From contig OY821743.1 of assembly GCA_963682055.1 (NCBI GenBank), positions 27,638,702 through 27,702,701 on the forward strand: a stretch of 64,000 nt of DNA, given 5' to 3'. The notes under the pieces were generated by a model. It was not told the DNA's origin. It ran no database searches and was given only the letters and a program-made list of their open reading frames with translations. Both the position numbers and the translations under genes were made by a program. Every line of letters begins with the position of its first letter. Within the stretch, counting starts at the first letter, position 1. This stretch comes from Primula veris. Its lineage: Eukaryota > Streptophyta > Magnoliopsida > Ericales > Primulaceae. This document shows positions 1-13,687 of the stretch, in pieces.

Positions 1-164
1 GAAAAATGAATGGGAAAAAAATATTTTTTCAAGAAAACATTTTTTTGTGTGTTTGGTTACATAAAAAAACCAATGAAAAATAAAATGAAATAAAGTATGA
101 GAAAGTTTGGTGTGTAAAATGAGAAAAAATATTTTTCTTCCAAAAGTGTGAGGAAAAGTAAAAC

Positions 165-1700
165 AAGGGGATCCCTTAGGATCTCTCTTATTTACGCTTG
201 CTCTACACTCTCTGATTCTATAGATACGTGATGAGTGTAAGTTGGCCATTCAAGTATGCTATTTAGACGACGGTACCCTATATGGGGATACACTTGAGGT
301 AGCTAAATCACTCAACGTCATTCAAATGGAAAGATTTAATCCTGGGCTTGCTTTAAACATTCAGAAAACCGAACTATTTTGGTTGAACGTTGACCCACGT
401 AACTACCAACCAGGGTTGTTTACTCTTGATATTTCTCGGCCTTTGCTAGGGGTCAATCTACTGGGTGGGGCAGTTAGTGTGGATGAGGGTTTTGTGCGGG
501 ATTTAGCCGTAAAGAGGGCAACAAAATAAGCCAAGTTGATGGGTGCGTAGAGCCAGCTAGGGGATCCACAATGTGAACTTGTTCTATTAAGGGCTTGCAT
601 GGGTATCTCTAAAATGTATTTCGCACTTAGAACTTGTCCAACACCGTCCTTCATAGATGCTCAAGGGTTGTTCGATGTTGCTCTCAAACATGCCATGGAT
701 AGCATTGTTATATCAGAAGGTCTTGGTTTTGGTGATTTGCGATGGAGGATCTGTTCTTTGACTATCAAATCGGGCAGACTTGGTATCTACTCCGTATCCG
801 ATGCAATTCACTTTGCCTATTTAGCGTCAATAGTTCAATCAGTTGAGCTACAAGATTTAAAACTTAGGGGTTGCGAAGATATCCCATTAGACACATATTT
901 CACTGAGGCTTTGGAAAGGTTCCAAGCGATGCTTCCCGAGTCCGACTCTACAAGAATCACCATGAAGGGCCCTGTCCTCCAAAAACCAGTGCACCTTTTG
1001 GCAGAGGCTTACTTTAGTGGGGTTTCTAAGGGTTTACGCGGGGAGTTCGACTTGGGGCCTAGAGATCTTGCCGTGCTTGGGTGTCTTCGTGCCACACATG
1101 CTCAGAATTTCTTATCGTGAATGAGAAATGTTTCCGGCTTGTCACAGGGTTCATCTTGACTCAATTGGTGACCATGCAGTCTATTGTATGAATCTTCTGA
1201 GGTTCAAATACCGTCACGACTTGGTTAGAGATGTATTGTATGATATCATTTGGAGAGCAGCAATTTCAGCTAAAAATGAGACTTTCTTATGAATTCATCT
1301 GATGGGTGATCTACCCTTATGCCAGCAGATGTTCTTGTTTACAGCTTGGGCGGTGAGAAACATGTGTGTGTCGATCTTACCGACGTTTCGTTCTTGATAA
1401 GTTTTGATATTGGAGAATTTACAGTGGGTCACACATCTACTACTGCAGCGGCAGCGAAGATAGAGGAACATGAGAAAGTCTGTCAAGACAATCAACACAG
1501 TTTCATACATTTTGTGTTTAATACATTTGGTTTTTTAGCTACTAAGTCTGTTGAGTTTCTCAGGAGAGTGCAAAAAATTATGAACAGAAATGTGTTGAGT
1601 GCAAGTTCGCCTGAATATGTCTTTAGAAGGTTAAAATTTGATATTTAAAGAGTACTAGTTGCGCAGTTTGTTACACGGTTATATCAAACTCATATGTAAT
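165..1700 (+). pseudogene. Decayed non-LTR retroelement reverse transcriptase, 5'-truncated
   Basis: The homology begins abruptly with QGDPLG at about 165. It then shows the reverse transcriptase catalytic motif YLDDG (codons near 260-275) and a thumb-like region to about 1120. A C-terminal part at 1319-1700 holds PADVLVY, CVDLTDV, a KIEEHEKVC segment and FVFNTFGFLA. This order matches a plant reverse-transcriptase-domain family that I recognise mainly from composite-family genomes. In-frame stops lie at 527-529, near 548, at 1118-1120 and at 1646-1648. The reading frame changes and some sequence is missing between about 1120 and 1319. Recognisable coding sequence runs through the last stop to about 1700. 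The 5' end is missing, which suits either LINE truncation or a recombination breakpoint. This copy cannot encode an active enzyme. Confidence 0.8.
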
Positions 1701-3672
1701 AATTTTATTGTACTCAGTTTTATTAATATATATTACTTAATAATAAAAGTGAGCATAACTCTCTCTCACCCTTTTTTTTTTCCTAATCTACCAAACACAT
1801 GTGTGGAAAATGATTTCATGTTAATTTTTATTACTTTTCCTTTCCCCCCGCTATATTTCGGGGTTACAAACACACCCTTAGAGATAGAAATTAATTAACC
1901 AAATCAAAAAGTCAATAAATTAGATTTGGACTTCATTAACATTGTCGCTAAAATTTAACTAGTTTAATCTTAAACCCAACTACCATAAAAAAAAAACACT
2001 CCCTACAACCAAATTTCCATTATAACAATTTTTATTTGAAGAAACACTATTATAAATCCGGTTTATTAAAATTAACTGTGATCCATTAAAAATCAACGCA
2101 TAATAAGTAACCCAGAAATAAATAATCTAAAATTAAATCAAAATACGATTGACATCCATGAAAATAACGCACCGGGTTCAAGTAGAGTTTTTACTTGATA
2201 TGATTCGGTTTTACTTTGACCACTCAATTTATCGATCTTCAAAAAGTAATCACAGAGCAAAGGTACAAATTGTCCTTTTTATTTTCATTCACTAATAAAT
2301 TTACAAATAAAAATACTATTGTAGTAGTAAAATTTAGTTATCCTTATGTCCAGGGTTTTAATTATCATTTCTGCTGCCCTTTAGTCTATCTTAGTTTTTA
2401 ACGGTCATTGTATACAGAACAATACAATTAACCAAAACTATGAAAAAAAATAAGTAAAAAAAGTTGACACGATCACATATCGATACTTTTTCGGTATTGT
2501 TGATAAATTTGATTTTTATTTTTTTCGTAACATAGTTGAAATGCATCCGATACTTTTTCGGTATGATTGATAAATTTGATTTTTATTTTTTTCTTCATAC
2601 GATGCACTATAATTTAGGGTGTGTTAACCAATAAAATATATTAGTTTTAATTTTAAATTAATTTTAACATAGTAGTTATTTTGGGTTTATTAATATGCGT
2701 TGAGTTTTTAGTGTGGACACATATTTACCGGGTTTACAGTAGTGTCATTCTAAATTAACGTATCGTAATCGCATTTATATATTTTTTTTAACTACTCGTG
2801 TTTCAATGAGTTTATATATGCAATTCTAAATAGTAATATTTTCATAATTTTTATTGAAATTTCGATAGTATTTATTTTGATCCAATAGACTACAAAAACT
2901 AGGTAAGACTATCCTTAAAAAAAAAAAAAGTATGGCAGCAAAAATAGATTTTCAAATTTTATGAAATTTGAATGGTTATTTTTTCGTCATGCTTTTATTT
3001 TTTTCATATGTACATATTTGTAATTTTTTTTCTTCATAAATCAAACATAATATATTATTTCTAAAGTGTTTGTTCAAAAGATTTCCTAAAATTTGACCTT
3101 TTATATACGGTAAAGGATCTATGCACACATAAAAAAAACACACTATGTTTATACATTACTGATAACCCATACATTTAGTTTATTTTAAATGGGCTAGATT
3201 ATTTTTAAACATAATGTGTTTTTTTTACTATCATTTCTCTTTATATATATTGATATATATTTTTTATGTTTAATTATTTGTTTGATAATTTACAAGTTAG
3301 TAATATTAATAAATAAATAAAAATATTAAAACTTACAGATATTTTTGAACAAACCTTAAAAAAATAAAATTTATTAATTTTAAAAAATAAAATAAAAAAT
3401 TACAATTACATGAAAAAACCGAAAAATTAACTAGCCTAACTTATAAAATTTGAACTATTCAACTGACAATTCCATTTTATCAACCGGCACAAGCAGACAA
3501 ATCATATAAAAGAGAGCCAAAAATAATAGATACAGAAATATATTATAGGTATCTCCGCCTTTCTCCCTCTTTTTTTCCCCCCACATCAAAATTAAGCTAT
3601 ACAATAGTATTTATAAACAAATCCCAAATAAATTAATACTACTTAGTTAAAATAAGATCTGGGTAAAAAAAT
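1701..3672. other. AT-rich intergenic DNA upstream of the hydrolase gene
   Basis: I see no gene here. The stretch is strongly AT-rich with poly-A and poly-T runs. It contains a short tandem duplication near 2479-2597. A CT-rich segment at about 3555-3585, followed by a TATTTATA-like stretch near 3608, precedes the proposed ATG at 3673 and may be promoter or 5' leader. Confidence 0.6.
2479..2597. repeat. Two-copy tandem repeat, about 69-bp period
   Basis: The block CGATACTTTTTCGGTA followed by TGATAAATTTGATTTTTATT occurs near 2479 and again near 2548, almost unchanged, in the same orientation. Confidence 0.7.
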
Positions 3673-3881
3673 ATGTATGGGGAATTATTACCAGAGTGTA
3701 ACAGATTATTAAGTGGTTTTGGTTATATTTCTTCATCTAATCGTATTTTTACTTTGCCTAACCCTTTTCAGGTATTATACTTATCCTCTTTAACATTTCA
3801 TCTCGACTATACTACGTGTCATCTAATGTTTATTTGTATTATTATTTAGATAAACAGTACATTTAACATTATTTGAGTTCA

Positions 3882-3912
<31 letters not shown>

Positions 3913-6900
3913 CTGTTGATGTGTATGTATGTATAGAAATAGACATGATTAAATTTTCTTTACGCCCTTTTGTTCGTCATTGGAAAAAAAATACCAATTT
4001 TTTTTTTTTGATAACAAAATAGAACCGATAAATATTCCTTTCCAACATATTACAACACAAAACAATCAACGGAAATGGTCTCTACTTGCGTTTTTTCTGC
4101 AGAAATAATTTTTTTCATTAACATTTTCGATCAAAACGACGTCTTTTTATGCAGTATTTTTTTTTTGCGCCTCAATTGGGTGTAGAGATAGAAAGATATA
4201 CAAAATGTCTCACCGGAAACTGGACAAATAGTTTGGAACAGTGGGGATAGTAAATGGAGTAGTATTCTATTTCAAAGTTGGGTAATAACACACGAACAAC
4301 TCGGATTTTCCAGACCATAACTCCGAGGGGCCAAAACAGAATTAAACCAAACTCATTATTATGTGAACAAGTTTGATGTAATTCCATTTTGGTCCTTGTC
4401 ATGTAGGATTGGTGACCTGGGGTGTGTGGTCCGGAATGTTGTAGTTGTGAGCTTAGCATTTCCCATCAAAGTCTCAGACGAATGTAATATTTTTATATTC
4501 GAAATCGGTATTTATTAATGTATCATGTTATTGATTGGTAAAGGCTCATGACTTATGTTTGTCACTTGAATGTATAATACTAAAGCAATACTGGAAAACT
4601 GATTTGAACAGAGAGAGTGGTATTCTATTTCACAAGACTTGCCATACCTTTTATATATATTTGTTTGATGATGTATTTAAGAAGTGGTTTTCATCATCAA
4701 AGACCGGGACTTTGTTGTTTGCCTGTAGTTTTTTTCTGTTGTTACTTACCGATTAGGATAAAGGAATAAGGTTGCTTTTGCATAGTAAGATCTTAGAGTT
4801 CATCATTGAGAGGAATCCCTTGGGTTCCTTTGATTAGATTAGTTGACCATTAAATAATGAACTTGAGATAAAAAGCGGTGTGTGCTTTGAGTTAGGAAGG
4901 CCAAAATAAGGTCTACTGACTTAGGAAAATAAACATTGATACTGTCGTTGGTTTTTGGTGATCACTTGATGAAGATGAGTCCAATGGATATTGACTTGTA
5001 TACACTGTAATTTCCAATGGAAATGTCATACCAGTTGTTAAATGGCGGCTCAAGGAAGGGTTCCACTAGATTCCCTGAAAGCAGTTCTTTTCAAAGTAAA
5101 AATTCAGATTCTAATTTCAGTTAATTATAGATGTTTTCAGAGTTCTCTTATAATCCTAAATGTTCCTTTTTCGAATAGACTTTTTAGGTTCAATGTCATT
5201 CCAAAGATCTGTTTGGTTTACAGCAGAAAGTCCTCCGTTTAGTTTAATAGGAGTTCCTACAACATTTAAATGAATAATTGATGGATTGCCTTCCTAATTG
5301 CAGTTTTGACCAATATTATTTTCCCTTTTCGAGGATAAATACAACTCATGAAATTTGTTATTTTCAGTATCGGAAGCTATAAGCGTAAATGTTCGAGCCA
5401 GTCTAGCTAGACTGTCTGTTTCAAGACAAGTTCAGCTAGACAGGAGTCTTGATTCTCCAATACAAACAGCTACATTTCCTAAGAAGATATTAATATCAAA
5501 GTAGCCTTATTAGTTTTGAATAGTCACAATTAAAAAATAAATAATATCAGCATTCCAAATTCCTTCAGCAATTGTTTTTTTTTCTGCATTCCAGATTCTT
5601 CGAACAAACAAGTTATTTCGTTCAAAATTTTAAAATATCTAATTGAAGACTCATAAAAAAAGATTATAGGATTTGTATATAAATTATTATTAAATTAGTT
5701 AAATGATCAGAGATCTAACCGAGCTGAAAAATGTATTGCTCAAGATGGGCTTATTTGATGAAACCAGCTTCATATTTATGTTGATATTCAGTCATTTCAT
5801 TTATAAATGAATAGGTCTGGACCGAGTCTTTAGCTAGTTGAACATGAGTTTGTCCAAACATGAGTATGTCCATAGTTGACCCGGTTAGTATTTAATGGCA
5901 TAAGGGAGAAGACTTTTCTTCAGACGTACCTCTTGAACTGCTGAACGAGCCATAAAATGATATAAGCACACTGAAACATTCACTGGACAACATGTTTATT
6001 GTAGTCCAGAATAACTAGGTCAGAGACGATTGACAGGGGAATGATTTCCCAGTTCACTAGTGTTTTGTTAACATAATGCCTGTTATTTGCTCAGATTATT
6101 GTTGTCATACTGTAAGGTTTGTTCCCCTGTGAGACGATTGACCCAAAAAAGAAACTTGAGAGGGAGGGGTATTCAGCTTGTTAATTTTACGGATAAAATT
6201 CCTTCTTATTATGCTTGACCTCTTTAAAATATGTAACAGTTCAACAAAATAGACTTGGTTCTATCTGTAAAGTTTGAGAGAGTATATCAGGGTCCGAAGT
6301 ACAAATTCACAACATAACTATTTTGACAAAGTGAAAAATGTAAAAAAGTACAAATTCTAATTTTTTTAGGTCGACTTTTATACAGATTTTGTTGACTATT
6401 GATATTTTACTTGCTTAGCAAAAGTATATATGTGGTGATTTGCTTTATTTTGATCTTGAATGTGCTCTATTGGCAGAATGGCAGATTCCAAAGATCTTTT
6501 TTGACGTGTGTTCCCTCAAGGAAGACAGGTAGAAGAACAAAAATTTGCATGACAATATTAAATGAGAGAACATCGGTTGGGAGGAATGTGATCAGTCCTT
6601 CTGATATCTTGGTATCTCTCCTTTTTGTGTGTTAACTCTAATAATCTTGAGCAATTAGTGAGAGCTTGGTGTTTTTAACAATTTTTTTTTTTAGAATTTA
6701 ACAACTGTATGTTTATTTCTTCCATGTTGTGGTTGCAGGCTTATGATCTTCTTCAAGGGGCAGATGTAAGTCTTTTGGATAGTAATATTCTTTTATTTAA
6801 TATGGAATGCGACTTCCCTTTCTAAACCAGCTTGATTCTATTTCTTCGATGAAAATACTGGCTGATTTTAATATTCTCGCTCCTTTTGTGTTAACTTACT

Positions 6901-9900
6901 CCAAGTATTTGCTGTGTTCTCCATTTTTCACGCTCATAATACCTTTGCCATAAGAAAGAGAAAAGAGACTGGGTATGTTCATATTTTTAGCTTTTAATTT
7001 TCAGGAAAAAGTAATTGGTAAAAAAAATTATTGTAGTTTGGAAATAAAATCTTTGTTCACCTAAAGACACAAAGGCAATGGAAGTCTACAAGTTTCATTT
7101 GTTGCCACTATATTCTGCAAATATTGTTCAAAGTTGTTGTGCAATTAGCCTGTGGCTTCGTTCCTTCTTTTCTAATGCAACAATCTAGTTTGCTTTTCAC
7201 AAAATGCTGAAAATAAAAGTATCTTCTTTAGATTCATTTTATAGTAATCTGTATTTTTTTTAAATTCCCCTTGTTTTATGAATTATGTATAAACCATTTT
7301 GATTTTGTTTTTAAGGTAAGATGGAGTTATATCATGGCCAATACAGGACCTCAGCCGCCAACAGCTGTTCTCTTGCATGGCATTCTAGGAAGTAGGAAGA
7401 ACTGGGGTAAGTGTTTTTTTGTATTCTTTATGTTTAAATCTTATTTTAAAAGCAACCCCGAGTATCTTATTGTAGCCTTAAACTAATGAGTAAGGAAAAC
7501 AAAGCAAGCGGTGAGAATCGCTTGCCGCACCAAATTGTTGTGTGTTAAATAATTTGTGGAGGGGTGATAGGCTGGCCAATGTGTTGACGCTGCTTACTTT
7601 TGCAGAACTCACTTTGTGCCGGCCTAAAAAATAAATAAAAAAATCTTATTGTCTTGTGTTTTCGCCGTTATTTTTTTCATTGCATTGTTTGTCTCTTTGC
7701 AGTATTGTTCTGTTATTAGTTCATTCTATTGGAAATGCATTGACTATGTAAATATGTCACTACGTCAGGAACTTTTGCTCGAAGATTGGTAAAAGAATTT
7801 CCGAAGTGGCAGGTAAATGGACAGTATATGGAGTATTTTTGTGTAAATTCAAATGATTCTAGACATCATCATTTTCTTTGTTTTTGTTGTCATTACGTTT
7901 CCTGCTTCTATTTATTTTTAAGAATTATTGAAAAAATCTCTTTTAACTTTTCGCTTTTTGATGTAGTTTAAATTTTGAAATTCACCTTTTAACCAAATAG
8001 ACTTTTTCATGTTCCTTTTCGGACTTGATGAAAATAAACAGTTGTTACTTTGCTGTAGAACTTTGAAGGATTTAAGATTTTCGACTAAATTTACTGGTTA
8101 AGTTAATATCACGAACTGAAAATATGATTGATACAGTTTCTGTTGGTAGACCTACGATGCCATGGGGATTCAGCAGCTATTGAGAAGCAGGGATCACATA
8201 ATGTAGCATCAGCTGCTCTAGATATTTTAAAGTTGGTAAGCACATCTCAATTTAAGCAATTTTTCGTATTTGGTTAATTGTTTCTTGCTGGTCCTTTCTG
8301 ATCTGCAATATAACTTTTCCCCATCGGTGTTTGAATACTACCCTGTCCCCAAAAGATGGGCCGTGTTTCTATATTTGTATGCCTCAAATTTTAGTTTCTT
8401 CTACATTGGAAGTTGAATTAAAGTATATATAACCTCATTTAATGTCATTTTGTCACGAAAATAAAATTTCATGTTCCAATGGAGGTTATATTAGGAAAAT
8501 TATTGCAGTTCTTTTTTCAAAGTACCTAAAATTTCTTGATACGTGATAAAGATTAAACAGGCCTTCCAATTACGAAGGAAATTACATTTATTATTTTATC
8601 TTTTAACTACATTTATAAAGCTTATCTGGTTTTTCTTGCCATTTGTGCTTTTCTACGTTTTCCTTCTCAAACTAACACATCACTTCAACATTGAGTCACG
8701 AAGTAGACCTCAAGGAAACAAGTATTTAGAAAAAACTTCAGAAAGAATGTCCTAACGGGGCCCACAAATGCCAAGTCCACTTAAAATTTTCATTGTTTTG
8801 TTTCTAGATTTATAGATTCTTCTGTTTTCTCCATACTTGAATTATAGTTCTTTTAAGTATTTGAAGATTGATAAAGCTGCAACGAGTTAATTATCTTCAC
8901 CACCATGGTTATTTGAACATAAGTTCTCTTTATAAAATCATTTTTTTATTTACTTATTTGTATCTTGTGATTCACGTTATGCTCTATACAAAAGATAGTG
9001 AAATATTCATGATCACAAAGTAGCGGAGTTTTAACTGAAACTCCGTATTTCGGCCTAATGTGTATTAATGACAGTCTTTAGCTAATCGCAACCCTAAGTA
9101 GTGTTTTAATCAAGTTTAAACCCTTCTTACCACGTATGTGGGAAATCATCACACAATGCCAACACGATGGCCACTTTTATTAGATTATAATATAATCCTT
9201 CTTACAAGTCCAATTGAATACGCTTTAGACCGTCTGTTTTCCTGTTAATTTTTTTAATCTGTCTGTTTGGGCAGCTTGGGCAACTACGGTTAGTACCTCG
9301 AGTAATTGTTGGTCACAGTTTTGGAGGCAAAGGTACTTTTAGCTCTTGTGCATATAATTTAAGCAATTGTTGACGGTTGTTGTTCACATTTTATACAATT
9401 TTATGTTTTTGATCTTCTTTCCTGTGTGCAGTTGCCTTGAGTATGGTGGATCAAGTTGCTAAGCCACTTGCTCGACCCGCTAGAGTAAGTTTACTTATTC
9501 TCTGTGGTGGAATTTCCTGTTCTCTTGTTTTAGCTTAGACTAAAGATTTTTTAATGTATTGTTAATGAAATTTCCCCATATGAGCTGCCTATATACAAAG
9601 GATGATAGACTACGACTGAGTAAAACCTGAAAATTTATTGATTTGTTAAATATGTTATTTTCTTTATTATCCCTGCCAGACTCCAGATATTTATAAATCT
9701 TACTATTACCGATAATAGATATCTTGTAATGCTTCTAGGTCTGGGTTCTAGATGCAACTCCAGGGTTAGTTCGAGCTGGTAGAGATGGGGAGGATCATCC
9801 TGGCGAATTGATCTCCTTTTTAAGGACATTACCAAATGAGGTGAATTTTAAATCTATCATTGTAGTCCATTAAGGGCTTTATAGTCCATCCCTAATTATA

Positions 9901-12900
9901 TTCTTAACACTTTCCGTCTTGTTTGTGGGTTATTCTTTATTACTGTGCTTTATAATTCAATGACTAAGCAAGGATGAGAAAAAGATTGGTTGTAAACCTA
10001 TCAGCTGAGCATATTGAAATCTCTAATATCTGTTAACCCTCTCATTCCTGCTTTGGTTGATGATAGGCGATTGCCACTTCAAATTATGTTCATTTGTTGT
10101 TTATTGTCTCGATTAAATATATCCCTGTTTGGTTAATGGATTTGAATTTGTCGATGAGTGGAAATAATCTTGAACGACAACATGTACTAAATTTTACATT
10201 TTCCCTCCTATCAAAATATTGAAATTTAAACATTTTTTTGGGTGTTTCTTCAACCATGTTGGAGCAAAGAACAGATAGTAACATTATTATAGTTAATGAA
10301 GATTTTCAAGATCAGGTTTTCTTGACAACACCCTTGGTTTCTGTTATCAGACTAATATTAGTTTGTTCAGATATGTATGATATCTACTAGGGTTATTTGA
10401 TATAGTATAAAAAATTACCACTCAGATAAAAAAATTAATTAGCCATGCTAATCTGCGTAGTCAAGGTGTGGTGTCTTTCTAGGATCTCGACTAGTATTTC
10501 GAAAATATTAGCCAAGTTGTGAAAGGATTAATATTTGAAGATGGCTTAGATTTGATCAGAATTGATTTAGATTTTTGAGTCGGATAATAAGGACGTCGTT
10601 GATCGTTATCCATATAGCGTGAACTTATGGCTCACTTTGAAATCCTAAGTTACAATCGTATACGGAGGTGAGAGAAATTGGATATAAGACCTTCAGTGCT
10701 CCTCGACTTGTCTTTGATTTGGTTTTCTGGACTTTCCTAGGATTTCTAGTTCAGGTTCAGATACCTGACTGACAATTGTTTTGCCTTCTATGCGAAGGTT
10801 ACTAATTACACCATAGTTCAGATGGCCTTTTATGATCCAGAAAACTGATGTTTTGAATGAAAAAAAGGGAATTTTAAGTGTTTTCTCAGTTTATGGAAGG
10901 GGAAGAGGAGTGTCCCAGGATCCTTGCTACAAAGGGGTGTTTGTTTCTGAGTCATATTGGATGCTTTTCTGTTATGGTGAAGTTGCAATTGCTATTGAAT
11001 CTTGTGTTCTCCATAATTCTGGACTGTTGAGAGCTGTTTTTTATGATAAAAGTCTTTAGAGCAGGAAAACTTGTCAGGCTGGAATAGACAGAATTTAATA
11101 GAAACTTTACAATTTTTTATATTTATGTTTTATAAAACTTGTTTTGCCATACTACTGTTGATAATTTGAGTGCTCCATTTCAAACTTGTTGCTATATTTT
11201 TGTGATAATGAAATTGACTATTATAATTAGTGAGTAGCAAACCGGGTCGATGATATTTTGCGGCATGAAATGACATCTGGCCAGTGTAGATTTTGAAACC
11301 AGTGCTTTATCATTCCATGAAATTCTTATCTTACTAGGAAGTGGAGATGAAATGACATTGTTAACATAAATGGGTAGTAGATCACTTTTTTTGCTCTTTA
11401 ATTCCACCTTTTGTGCAGTTATATCTTTGTATTCAGTATTGTTAATTATTATATATAATAATGTACTTTCAAGGAAGGTTACTTCGAAGAAAGGCGTATT
11501 GGATGCACTTGCTCAAGAAGGATTTTCTAAAGATGTTGCACAGGTTTGTTTCACATACTGACATATTTCTTTAGTTTGCCATACTTTACTTCAACTGGCT
11601 GGATGCTATCTTATGTAGACCCTACGGATGTATGTCAAAATATAAACAGGTAAAGCGTCCCAAGAAAAGGGGATACTGATTAATTATTTGTCTTTGTTCC
11701 ATGGTATCCTGTTAGCTATAGTCCTTTCCTATCATAGTTTAAAAGATAGAAGTATTCATGCAGATTGTATTTGAATGCTTGTTGTTGATAATTTGCGCCT
11801 TGCGTTCAAGTAGATTCTTAGAATGATGAGAAACTTAAGCAAATGAACTTGCATAGCCTTTGATTAATAATTAAATTTGTGGTCCTTAATTAGAGGGATG
11901 TCCCGTAGGAGTGAAAAAGATTGTCTAGAAGTGACATTATGAGCATTATCTGGCAAAGGGAAAGAAGAATAGAATGGAGAATAGTTTACTAGATTGAGTT
12001 GGTTGGTTCTGTAAAATAAAGAACTTGGAGGGCATTGCGTAACTAGGGGTGTACACGATGTCACGAACCACGATGCAGGTTTGTACGCATTGAGCCAAAA
12101 TCGAATCCAGTCCTTTCTTAACAGTTTCAATAATTTGAGTCGGATCCATACTGTTCGAAATGAAAATCCAATCTGGACCGATTTATGCGGTTCTGACCAG
12201 TCCGGTCTCTGTTTCAATGGGTTGCCTCTGACCGATTCGTCTTTGTCATTGTTGAACTATCTCATTAATCTTTTAATGTAAAATACAGAAAAATAATAAT
12301 TCATTCACACATTTACATGACAACCCGTTAACATAAATAGAAATATAAGTCTAAAACTCCTTACTTGATAAGGCTTTAATGCAAATGAAAATCCGTGATA
12401 TAAATCTCATATATTATATATTGAAAGTAAGTATACGAATTAAGGGTTCTAACGGGCCAACAGTGTTGACACAGCTGCGTAGCTTCAATAATTTGATTTT
12501 AGCTTCTCTCATATCAATGTTCGCCACCATGATTATTTCTTTCTCACTTCAGTTATTTTTTCAGTGGGTAGTAACTAACCTAAGACAGACCGGTAATCCT
12601 GGTTCTTCAACCTCAAGTTTCTCATGGGCATTTGATCTAAATGGAATTGCTGAGATGTATCAGTCGTATGAAGACACAAATCTATGGTAAGTAAAATGCA
12701 CGTTGTATTTCTCTTTTGTTTTTCTAAAAATGTTTCCGAGGATATTTTCATTGCTGCTTTACTTTTAAAATATTATCAGATAACTTTTTTTACTTCTAAA
12801 TCCAAATACAACTTTCATATAACATTTTTCTTGGTCCAATTTGTCCAGGAAAGTAGTTGAAAACGTGCCTCGAGGTGTGCACGTAAATTTTTTAAAAGCT

Positions 12901-13687
12901 GAAAGAAGTTTACATAGATGGGCCCTCGAAGATCTTCAGAGGATTCATTCTGCTGAGGAAGTAGCTGTGGAGGGGGGAGGTGGTGTGGAAATGCATGTAC
13001 TTGAAGATGCTGGGCACTGGGTATGTTGAGCTCCTTGACCTCGTATTTTATAGTTTTTTGATTATATTTGCTTTGATTTATGTACTTTCACAAAAATATG
13101 TAGCTTTTGAGATATCTGTTATATATGGAATTGAAATCTAAGAATTTAGGCTTCTAGCAGAAGCAATGTGCTTCCAAACATCTGTATATTAAAAACTACT
13201 GCTAGGTAAATATATAGGAGCTGATACTTTTGATTTGTGTCCGCAGATGTGATTGTGGCAAAGTAACCAAAAATCCGTGGATTGTAATCTGAATAGGATA
13301 TAGTGTCACACATAATTCAAGTAGAAGCTGCCATATGATGATCACTTCAAGATCATGCATCTCTTAGTCAAACACCCTTTATACGGTTTTATAGCTGTGC
13401 CCAGTTAAGTTAAATCTATATACTGGGTATTAATATGTATTAAAAAAAGTTTATAATTATTGATAAAACATATGTAGGGGTGAGTAGATTACGTCCTTGC
13501 TTGTAAACGAAGAACAATCAACTTGTATGCACCTCACTCGCAATCTTTTTTCCGCATCCAATTCGAGTCTTGTTTTGTATTCTTTATGTTTTTGTTATAT
13601 TCATATTTTATACTCTTTTGTTAGGTACATGCTGATAATCCGGATGGTCTTTTCAAGATTCTGTCTTTCTCATTCCAAGGGTTTTAA
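3673..13687 (+). CDS. Alpha/beta hydrolase, ABHD11-like (At4g10030-like), 15 exons
   Basis: My exon model is 3673-3771, 5035-5095, 5368-5500, 6485-6611, 6739-6765, 7316-7406, 7769-7812, 8137-8235, 9275-9332, 9432-9484, 9739-9840, 11478-11543, 12565-12686, 12849-13020 and 13625-13687. All junctions are GT-AG, the phases agree throughout, and the product is 438 residues. The core from exon 6 on is clearly an alpha/beta hydrolase. It has LHGILGS (oxyanion-hole region), LRCHGDS, the nucleophile elbow GHSFGG (GxSxG), VLDATPG, and a final GHWVHADNPDG with the likely catalytic histidine. The family comprises serine hydrolases or thioesterases; the substrate is unknown. Exons 1-4 rest only on open frames, splice sites and phase agreement; they would add a basic, serine-rich N-terminus that could be an organelle-targeting peptide. 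A polyadenylation-type AATAAA lies at 13976-13981. The longest introns are about 1.0-1.6 kb and hold no gene. Confidence 0.85.
6739..6765 (+). other. 27-nt micro-exon of the hydrolase gene
   Basis: Flanked by GGTTGCAG and GTAAGT, this exon encodes only AYDLLQGAD. It joins in phase 0 to the exon at 7316, which begins VRWSYIM. The join reproduces the residues found just before the hydrolase core in related plant proteins as I know them. Confidence 0.75.

Noticed and set aside
4172..4459. A 95-codon minus-strand open frame within the first intron of the hydrolase model
   Set aside because: It shows no known protein similarity that I can see and lies on the opposite strand within an intron.
12046..12240. 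CTAGGGGTGTACACG in a hydrolase intron, similar to hAT-type ends
   Set aside because: Only one end is recognisable. No inverted partner or 8-bp duplication was found.
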